This document shows, piece by piece, positions 7,078 to 12,072 of a stretch of DNA of 12,072 bases. The notes under the pieces were generated by a model. It searched no databases and was not told where the DNA came from. It worked only from the letters and a program-made list of their open reading frames with translations. The stretch lies in contig DXLO01000050.1 in NCBI GenBank assembly GCA_019414665.1, positions 1 through 12,072 on the forward strand. Reading direction: 5' to 3'. Made by a program: the position numbers and the translations under genes. Source of the stretch: Bacteroides sp. Its GTDB lineage: Bacteria; Bacteroidota; Bacteroidia; Bacteroidales; Bacteroidaceae. Within the stretch, counting starts at the first letter, position 1; each line of letters opens with the position of its first letter.

Positions 7078-8307
7078 ATGAAGCGGATAAAAGTCACTTC
7101 CCCCCACGGAATAAATACTTGCATACAGCTTCCTTCATCGAAAAGCATCTGCAACCGTGCACTGATAATCAATGCCCTTGCCAAAGGAAACTGTCACCCG
7201 GAAAACCTGTCCGACTGCGACGACACACGGGTGATGATACAGGCTTTGCAACACATGCCTTCCATCATCGACATTATGGCGGCCGGTACGGCCATGCGTT
7301 TCCTGACGGCTTTTCTTGCCGTAGGCGAAGGCACACACATCATAACCGGAACACAGCGTATGCAGCAGCGCCCTATCAGCATACTGGTCAATGCACTCCG
7401 TGCACTGGGAGCTGACGTAGAATATGCAGGCAATGAAGGTTTTCCACCGTTGCGCATCGTAGGACGCAAGCTGGTAAACAGTGAAGTGACTTTGCCAGGA
7501 AATGTAAGTTCACAATATATCTCTGCCTTGCTGATGATAGGTCCGGCACTGACTAACGGACTAAAGCTTACACTGACGGGAGAAATTGTATCTCGCCCAT
7601 ATATCGACCTTACGCTGAAACTGATGCGCGACTTTGGAGCCAATGTTACCTGGATCAGTGAAAATCAACTGGAAGTAAAGCCTCAACCTTATCAAGCTGT
7701 TCCCTATTATGTAGAGAGTGACTGGAGCGCGGCTTCGTACTGGTATGAAATCTGCGCATTATCGGAACAGGCAACAGTCTGTCTGCCGGGATTATTCCGC
7801 GAAAGCCCGCAAGGTGACTCGGAAGTAGCACGGTTATTCGAACAGCTGGGGGTAGAAACAGTTTATGGGGAACGTGAAGTGACTCTTCGAAAAACAGGAA
7901 AAATCACTGCACGCATGGAATACGATTTCGTTAATCAGCCTGACTTAGCCCAGACATTTGTAGTGACTTGTGCCGTAATGGGTATTCCTTTCCGTTTCTC
8001 CGGACTTCAGAGCCTGAAAATTAAAGAAACCGACCGCATAGCCGCTTTAATAGCCGAAATGAAAAAGCTGGGATACCTCATTACAGAAAGCGAAGGTTCC
8101 GTACTGTCGTGGAACGGTGAACGCTGTACTCCTGACACCAGCCCTTGCATAGACACTTACGAAGACCATCGCATGGCTATGGCTTTTGCTCCCGTCTGCA
8201 TCCGATTGGGAGATATATACATCAATCATCCGCAAGTAGTTACCAAATCATATCCGCATTACTGGGAAAACCTGATACATGCGGGATTCAACATCACGGA
8301 GGAATAA
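7078..8307 (+). CDS. aroA: 3-phosphoshikimate 1-carboxyvinyltransferase (EPSP synthase)
   Basis: This enzyme joins phosphoenolpyruvate to shikimate 3-phosphate, the sixth step of the shikimate pathway to aromatic amino acids; it is cytoplasmic. With the start at 7078 it has 409 residues. Expected active-site motifs are present: SSKS with K22, GTAMR (70-74), QRMQQRP with R94, SSQ (144-146), PDLAQT with D289, KETDR (316-320), DHRMAM (363-368) and K390. Compared with E. coli AroA as I remember it (427 residues), the stretch between SDCDD (45-49) and GTAMR is about 25 residues shorter. The position of E. coli P101 is F75, so the motif reads TAMRF rather than TAMRP. Both traits fit a Bacteroidetes-type enzyme. 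An in-frame ATG at 7036 is rejected because it precedes the predicted RNA start and adds a non-conserved basic leader. The next gene begins 6 bp after the stop. Confidence 0.96.
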   Translation: MKRIKVTSPHGINTCIQLPSSKSICNRALIINALAKGNCHPENLSDCDDTRVMIQALQHMPSIIDIMAAGTAMRFLTAFLAVGEGTHIITGTQRMQQRPISILVNALRALGADVEYAGNEGFPPLRIVGRKLVNSEVTLPGNVSSQYISALLMIGPALTNGLKLTLTGEIVSRPYIDLTLKLMRDFGANVTWISENQLEVKPQPYQAVPYYVESDWSAASYWYEICALSEQATVCLPGLFRESPQGDSEVARLFEQLGVETVYGEREVTLRKTGKITARMEYDFVNQPDLAQTFVVTCAVMGIPFRFSGLQSLKIKETDRIAALIAEMKKLGYLITESEGSVLSWNGERCTPDTSPCIDTYEDHRMAMAFAPVCIRLGDIYINHPQVVTKSYPHYWENLIHAGFNITEE

Positions 8308-8313
8308 ATCATC

Positions 8314-8733
8314 ATGTGGATACTTATTGTCATACTGATAGGAGTAGCATTATTCGGACTGGTAGCCGGATATTTCTATAACCGGAACATACAAAAGAAA
8401 ATCGATCGTGGAGAGCTGGAAGAAGCTCCTCCTGTAGTAACCGTAGACAGTGAATGCTGCGGTCAGCATCAGATTTGTGAAAAAGAAAGTCTGCTGGCAG
8501 CTGTAAGCAAGCAAATAGAATATTACGACGACGAAGAACTGGACCGCTTCAAAGGACGTCCTTCTGACGGATATTCGGAAGAGGAAATCGAAGAGTTCCG
8601 CGACATTCTGTACTCCATGCAGGAAGTGGATGTGGCAGGATGGAGCCGGAGTCTGCAACTTCGCGGCATTGAATTGCCCGACGAACTGAAAGATGAACTT
8701 TTCCTTATCGTAGGAGAACGAAGATTTCATTAA
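8314..8733 (+). CDS. Small membrane-anchored protein with a CCGxHxxC motif, unknown function
   Basis: This 139-residue protein has one N-terminal membrane helix (about 2-22) followed by Asn/Arg/Lys, so the rest probably faces the cytoplasm by the positive-inside rule. A short basic and acidic linker leads to the compact motif ECCGQHQICEK (47-57). Its C48, C49, H52 and C55 could bind a metal or a redox group. The remainder is acidic and helical (YDDEELDRFKGRPSDGYSEEEIEEF, about 71-95) and ends in a conserved-looking segment VDVAGWSRSLQLRGIELPDELKDEL (105-129). I do not recognise a named family. It starts 6 bp after aroA and lies 39 bp before a ZnuB-like permease gene, so it is probably part of that transcript. 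A helper role for the permease is speculation. Confidence 0.85.
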   Translation: MWILIVILIGVALFGLVAGYFYNRNIQKKIDRGELEEAPPVVTVDSECCGQHQICEKESLLAAVSKQIEYYDDEELDRFKGRPSDGYSEEEIEEFRDILYSMQEVDVAGWSRSLQLRGIELPDELKDELFLIVGERRFH

Positions 8734-8772
8734 TCTTCCTGCCGGTCTGTCTCATTACCGAATACAACTATC

Positions 8773-9588
8773 ATGGATATATTAGAACTGTTACAATATA
8801 CTTTTTTCCAACATGCCTTACTGGGTAGTCTGTTTGCCAGCATCGCCTGCGGAATTATCGGAACCTACATTGTCACCCGTCGGCTTGTTTTTATCAGCGG
8901 AGGAATCACACATGCTTCTTTCGGAGGTATCGGAATCGGACTCTATACGGGTATTTCTCCCCTACTCACGGCAGCCATCTTTTCGGTGCTGTCAGCTTTC
9001 GGAGTAGAATGGCTCAGCAAGCGGAGTGATATGCGTGAAGATTCTGCCATTGCTGTATTCTGGACATTCGGAATGGCTATCGGAATCATTTTCAGTTTCC
9101 TTGCTCCGGGATTCACTCCCGACCTTTCTTCATTCCTTTTCGGAAATATACTTACCATCACACAAAGTGACATACTGCTGCTTGGTATACTGAGTATAGT
9201 GCTTATCATATTCTTTTCACTGTTTCTACGCCCAATTGTAGCTATCGCTTTCGACCGTGAGTTCGCGCGTTCACAACATCTTCCCGTAGCCACTTTCGAG
9301 TATCTGCTGATGATGTTTATCGCTCTGACTATCGTATCATGTCTGCGCATGGTAGGCATCGTGCTTGCCATCTCGCTACTCACTCTCCCACAGATGACGG
9401 CAAACTTGTTTACCAGCCGTTTCAAGAATATCATCTGGCTGTCTATCGGCATCGGCTATATCAGTTGTCTGGGCGGACTGCTGTTCTCATACAAATATCA
9501 GATTCCTTCAGGAGCAGCCATCATCTTTATATCCATACTGATATATGTCGCAGCAAAAATCTGCCGGCAGTTCCGTAAACAGGAATAA
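8773..9588 (+). CDS. Metal ABC transporter permease, ZnuB/MntB family
   Basis: This is the inner-membrane permease of an ABC importer for Zn2+, Mn2+ or Fe. It has 271 residues with about eight membrane helices (near 15-35, 48-75, 91-111, 132-152, 176-188, 191-213, 219-238 and 244-263). Family signatures are visible: GGITHASFGG (43-52), the counterpart of the SHA motif near the first loop; the cytoplasmic FDREFARS loop (160-167), which should contact the ATPase; LPQMTANLFT (205-214); and YQIPSGA (242-248). No ATPase or substrate-binding protein gene lies in the window, so the partners must be encoded elsewhere. Metal specificity cannot be read from the sequence. It follows the small CCGxHxxC protein by 39 bp with no promoter seen between them. 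Confidence 0.92.
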   Translation: MDILELLQYTFFQHALLGSLFASIACGIIGTYIVTRRLVFISGGITHASFGGIGIGLYTGISPLLTAAIFSVLSAFGVEWLSKRSDMREDSAIAVFWTFGMAIGIIFSFLAPGFTPDLSSFLFGNILTITQSDILLLGILSIVLIIFFSLFLRPIVAIAFDREFARSQHLPVATFEYLLMMFIALTIVSCLRMVGIVLAISLLTLPQMTANLFTSRFKNIIWLSIGIGYISCLGGLLFSYKYQIPSGAAIIFISILIYVAAKICRQFRKQE

Positions 9589-9606
9589 ATATTCGCGATT
9601 TTTACT

Positions 9607-9614
9607 TACTTTTG
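9607..9614 (+). promoter_or_regulatory. Bacteroidetes -7 promoter box for the tsaE unit
   Basis: TACTTTTG fits TAnnTTTG. The predicted RNA start is near 9621, about 18 nt before the tsaE ATG at 9639. No clear -33 TTTG is present in the 50-bp gap. Confidence 0.55.
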
Positions 9615-9638
9615 CAAGAACAATAAAAACAGATACTT

Positions 9639-10064
9639 ATGGAAATAAAAATTACTTCACTCGATCATATCCACGAAGCTGCCAAAGAGTTTATTGCAGC
9701 CATGGGCGATAACACAGTATTTGCCTTCTACGGCAAAATGGGAGCAGGAAAGACTACTTTTACCAAAGCTGTATGCGAAGAACTGGGAGTAACAGATGTC
9801 ATCAACTCACCTACATTCGCTATCGTAAATGAGTATCGTTCGGAAACTACTGGAGAACTGATTTATCATTTCGACTTCTACCGTATCAAAAAACTGGAAG
9901 AAGTATACGACATGGGGTATGAAGATTATTTTTACAGTGGAGCTCTGTGCTTTATCGAATGGCCTGAACTGATAGAAGACTTGCTTCCGGGCAATGCAGT
10001 AAAGGTATATATCGAAGAAAACGAAGACGGCACTCGTACCGTCCGCTTCGATGCCGAAGAATAA
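9639..10064 (+). CDS. tsaE: tRNA threonylcarbamoyladenosine (t6A) biosynthesis ATPase
   Basis: TsaE is the small ATPase that drives the TsaB-TsaD complex, which adds the threonylcarbamoyl group to A37 of tRNAs reading ANN codons. The 141-residue length is typical. The Walker A loop GKMGAGKTT is at 32-40 with K38. The family motif SPTF (57-60) follows, then HFDFYR (77-82) with D79 and FIEWPE (105-110) with E107, all in the usual order and spacing. The ATG at 9639 follows a promoter box closely. The next gene starts 6 bp after the stop and the glycosidase gene follows that, so the three are likely one transcript. TsaB, TsaC and TsaD are not encoded in the window. Confidence 0.96.
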   Translation: MEIKITSLDHIHEAAKEFIAAMGDNTVFAFYGKMGAGKTTFTKAVCEELGVTDVINSPTFAIVNEYRSETTGELIYHFDFYRIKKLEEVYDMGYEDYFYSGALCFIEWPELIEDLLPGNAVKVYIEENEDGTRTVRFDAEE

Positions 10065-10070
10065 TGCATT

Positions 10071-10292
10071 ATGGTGACACACTATATCATACAGGGCATA
10101 TTTGTCCTGGTGGGGCTGCTGGCGTTGCTGGCTGCCCTATTCAACTGGGACTGGTTTTTTACGGCCCATAACACACAATTCATCGTAGCCAATGCCGGCA
10201 GAAACCGTGCACGTCTGTTTTATGCCGCCATCGGTCTGCTGATGATAGCTACGGGAGTATTCTTCTTCCTTTCCATTCAGGGATGCATCTAA
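10071..10292 (+). CDS. Imm17-like small two-helix membrane protein
   Basis: This 73-residue protein has two hydrophobic helices (about 5-24 and 50-69) joined by a loop with FNWDWFF (24-30) and NAGRNRAR (41-48). The basic residues sit just before helix 2. The layout and the FNWDW and GRNRAR segments resemble proteins named immunity 17 (Imm17) family in Bacteroidetes; this is recognition from memory without a search. No toxin, secretion or polymorphic-effector gene is near it, so a role as a true immunity protein is doubtful here. It starts 6 bp after tsaE and ends 14 bp before the glycosidase gene, which points to cotranscription. Confidence 0.8.
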   Translation: MVTHYIIQGIFVLVGLLALLAALFNWDWFFTAHNTQFIVANAGRNRARLFYAAIGLLMIATGVFFFLSIQGCI

Positions 10293-10306
10293 GTAACAAC
10301 TAATCT

Positions 10307-11935
10307 ATGAAAAATACCAACCTCAAAAAATGCTTCACAGCAAGCTTACTCGGAATCATTGCACTGGGAGGCTATGCACAAGTCAATTACGTAGAACCAC
10401 CTATAATGGGATGGAGTTCATGGAACACTTACCGCATCAACATCAACGAAGAGCTTATCAAGAAACAGGCAGATGCCATGATTTCACAGGGACTTGACAA
10501 GGTTGGCTATCATTTCATAAACATCGATGACGGATTCTTCGGATTCCGCGATGAGAAAGGTATCCTGCATACCCATCCACAACGTTTTCCAAACGGAATG
10601 AAAGGAATAGCCGACTATATCCATTCGCTGGGTCTGAAAGCAGGTATTTATTCGGAAGCGGGAGCCAACACATGCGGTTCGCTTTGGGATGGAGATAAAA
10701 ACGGAATTGGGGTTGGGCTTTATGGATTTGAACATCAGGATGCCAACCTTTTCTTCAACGAATGGGGATTTGATTTTATCAAGATTGACTACTGCGGAGC
10801 CGGACAGCAGCTCGACCTTGAAGAACAAGAAAGATATACGGAAATTGTCAATGCCATCCGCGAAGTTTGTCCACGAAATATTTCTCTGAATATCTGCCGA
10901 TGGGCTTATCCGGGTACATGGGTAAGCAGTCTGGCACGTTCCTGGAGAATCAGCGGAGATATCAACCCGTCGTGGGAATCTGTCAAATATATAATCGACA
11001 AAAATCTGTATCTCTCAGCCTTTGCCGGTAACGGACATTACAATGATATGGACATGCTGGAAATAGGACGAGGATTGAAGCCGGAAGAGGAGGAAACTCA
11101 CTTTGGCATGTGGTGCATAATGAGTTCACCACTGCTGATCGGCTGCGATCTGACTGCCATCCCGGCATCTTCACTGCAACTGCTGAAAAATAAGGAACTC
11201 ATCGCACTGAACCAAGATCTGCTGGGACTTCAGGCGTATGTAGTGCAACACGAGCATGGAGGATATGTACTGGTAAAAGACATCGAAGAAAAAAGAGGAA
11301 CAATACGGGCAGTAGCTCTATATAACCCGACCGAAGAAACCTGTTCCTTCCGGGTTCCCTTATCAGTACTCGAACTGGAGGGTACAACACGTATACGCGA
11401 CCTTGTAAAACAAAAAGATGAACGTTCGGTAACAGACTTCATACAGTTTGATGTACTCCCCCACGGAACCAAAATTCTGAGAGTAGAAGGTGAAAGACGT
11501 ATGGAACCTACCCGCTACGAGGCAGAACAGGCTTATCTGAATCAGTTTGACGACTTGGCAAAACGTAAACGGGGAATAGCCTTCATGCCTTTCGAAACAG
11601 CATCCGGAGGCATGACAATAACCAATCTTGGCGGACATAAAGACAACTACGCACAATGGAATGAAGTTTTCAGTGAACAAGGTGGTACGTACCAGATGAC
11701 TGTTCAATACATACCTGCCGAAAAGAAAGAACGTGAAATAAGTGACCGCCGCCTGGAAGTTACTGTCAACGGAAACATGACAGTGGTCGACAAATTGGAA
11801 ACAGACCGTTCTAAAGGTATCGCTCAAACGACATTCACCGTAAATTTGCAAAAAGGATATAATGTGATAAGAATAGGAAGCCGATTCAGCTGGTCTCCCG
11901 ATTTAGACTGTTTTACCCTCACTCCTGTAAAATAA
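10307..11935 (+). CDS. Secreted GH27 family glycosidase (alpha-galactosidase-like) with C-terminal CBM-like domain
   Basis: This retaining glycosidase probably removes alpha-linked galactose (or the related beta-L-arabinopyranose) from glycans in the periplasm or at the cell surface. It has 542 residues. A signal peptide covers about 1-24 (KK, apolar core, GGYA before Q25) with no lipobox. The GH27 barrel spans about 27-310: MGWSSWN (34-40), DDGF (74-77), nucleophile D161 in KIDYC, acid/base D218 in RISGDI, and NDMDML (246-251). Family members usually show DDCW/DDGW and NDPDML, so F77 and M248 are variants. A beta-sandwich follows (about 315-394), then a domain starting RYEAEQAYL (403-411) that resembles CBM35/CBM6. 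It lies 14 bp after the Imm17-like gene with no separate promoter seen, and no SusC/SusD genes are in the window. The exact substrate is uncertain. Confidence 0.93.
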   Translation: MKNTNLKKCFTASLLGIIALGGYAQVNYVEPPIMGWSSWNTYRININEELIKKQADAMISQGLDKVGYHFINIDDGFFGFRDEKGILHTHPQRFPNGMKGIADYIHSLGLKAGIYSEAGANTCGSLWDGDKNGIGVGLYGFEHQDANLFFNEWGFDFIKIDYCGAGQQLDLEEQERYTEIVNAIREVCPRNISLNICRWAYPGTWVSSLARSWRISGDINPSWESVKYIIDKNLYLSAFAGNGHYNDMDMLEIGRGLKPEEEETHFGMWCIMSSPLLIGCDLTAIPASSLQLLKNKELIALNQDLLGLQAYVVQHEHGGYVLVKDIEEKRGTIRAVALYNPTEETCSFRVPLSVLELEGTTRIRDLVKQKDERSVTDFIQFDVLPHGTKILRVEGERRMEPTRYEAEQAYLNQFDDLAKRKRGIAFMPFETASGGMTITNLGGHKDNYAQWNEVFSEQGGTYQMTVQYIPAEKKEREISDRRLEVTVNGNMTVVDKLETDRSKGIAQTTFTVNLQKGYNVIRIGSRFSWSPDLDCFTLTPVK

Positions 11936-12004
11936 GTTCACAGTAGCTGATTACATAAGAAAACTGCATAACACAAATATAAAATTCTTAAAAAAAACAT
12001 CAAA

Positions 12005-12024
12005 AAAAGAGGCTTCCTCATTTT
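12005..12024 (+). terminator. Weak or interrupted terminator after the GH27 gene
   Basis: An A run is followed by GAGG-ctt-CCTC (12009-12019) and ATTTT. Alone this is a 4-bp stem with a 3-nt loop, weak for a terminator. AGAGGCTTCCTCA also looks like the left arm of a longer A-run/T-run hairpin of the kind common in Bacteroides, with its right arm missing where the TGTACTGC sequence begins. The 85 bases before it (11936-12004) are AT-rich and show nothing else. Confidence 0.35.
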
Positions 12025-12072
12025 GTACTGCACCCCAAAAGTTAGACACAAAACTTTTGGGGTGTTTTTTAT
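12024..12072 (+). mobile_element. Probable end of an IS3-family (IS150-group-like) insertion sequence, partial
   Basis: The segment starts TGTACTGCACCCCAAAAG and continues TTAGACA. This closely resembles the terminal inverted repeat of IS3-family elements of the IS150 type, which begin with TG and carry a CCCCAAAAGTTAGACA-like core. It is followed by the mirror arm AACTTTTGGGGTG. No transposase is visible because the window ends 49 bases in. The call rests on recognition of the end sequence; the alternative is a plain strong terminator. Confidence 0.5.
12031..12070 (+). terminator. Perfect 13-bp hairpin with T run at the window edge
   Basis: CACCCCAAAAGTT (12031-12043) and AACTTTTGGGGTG (12052-12064) pair perfectly with an 8-nt loop and are followed by six T (12065-12070). 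This has the form of a rho-independent terminator for the GH27 unit. If the segment is an IS end, the hairpin would instead shield the transposase gene from outside transcription. Confidence 0.65.

Noticed and set aside
7194..7643. 149-codon minus-strand frame inside aroA
   Set aside because: It lies wholly opposite conserved AroA motifs and has no recognisable features of its own.
8943..9452. 169-codon open frame on the minus strand inside the permease gene
   Set aside because: It is fully antisense to a well-supported gene, its peptide is Met/Ser/Arg-rich with no domain pattern, and there is no promoter box.
10071..10292. Toxin-immunity system around the Imm17-like protein
   Set aside because: The neighbours are tsaE and a glycosidase; no toxin domain, Rhs/LXG or secretion gene is present.
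11363..11851. 162-codon open frame on the minus strand inside the glycosidase gene
   Set aside because: Antisense to the GH27 gene, rich in Phe/Cys/His as expected for a shadow of AT-rich coding sequence, and no promoter or partner is seen.
1..12072. CRISPR array, tRNA or rRNA genes
   Set aside because: No regularly spaced repeats, no cloverleaf-like segments with TTCGA-type arms, and no rRNA signatures were seen; intergenic space is too small for most of these.

Overview
The window looks like a chromosomal segment of a gut Bacteroidales bacterium (Bacteroides/Phocaeicola type). The evidence is Bacteroidetes-style promoter -7 boxes (TAnnTTTG) in front of most transcription units, A-rich leaders without strong Shine-Dalgarno sequences, a His-rich CusB/CusA-type efflux pair, a Bacteroidetes-type short AroA, and a secreted GH27 glycosidase with a C-terminal carbohydrate-binding-like domain. 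The species cannot be fixed from the sequence alone.

Left half (8-6176), all on the minus strand and read right to left: a CNNM/CorC-type membrane protein with DUF21 and CBS domains (6176-4878), a small exported His/Cys-rich protein (4858-4427), a lipoprotein RND adaptor (4338-3199) and a full-length heavy-metal RND pump (3151-8). Together these form a metal-homeostasis block. The outer-membrane TolC-like partner and any regulator are not in the window; the outer-membrane gene would most naturally lie just past the left edge. A promoter-like site with two adjacent inverted repeats precedes the adaptor gene, so the efflux pair may have its own metal-responsive control.

The divergent intergenic region (6177-6438) carries promoters for both directions and a perfect GAATTTA/TAAATTC inverted repeat.

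Right half (6439-11935), all on the plus strand: an unrecognised 191-residue cytoplasmic protein; an aroA - small membrane-anchored protein - ZnuB-like permease cluster; then tsaE - Imm17-like small membrane protein - GH27 glycosidase, tightly packed behind one promoter. These are mostly housekeeping genes (shikimate pathway, tRNA t6A modification) mixed with short membrane proteins of unknown role.

Right edge (about 11936-12072): no gene. It holds a half-hairpin that looks like an interrupted terminator, then a sequence beginning TGTACTGCACCCCAAAAG with a perfect 13-bp inverted repeat and a T run. This is either a strong terminator or, as I favour, the end of an IS3-family (IS150-group-like) insertion sequence whose body lies outside the window. 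I see no clear complete new defence or mobile system here. The most unusual items are the His/Cys-rich protein of the metal block, the CCGxHxxC membrane protein behind aroA, the Imm17-like protein behind tsaE, and the possible insertion at the right edge.
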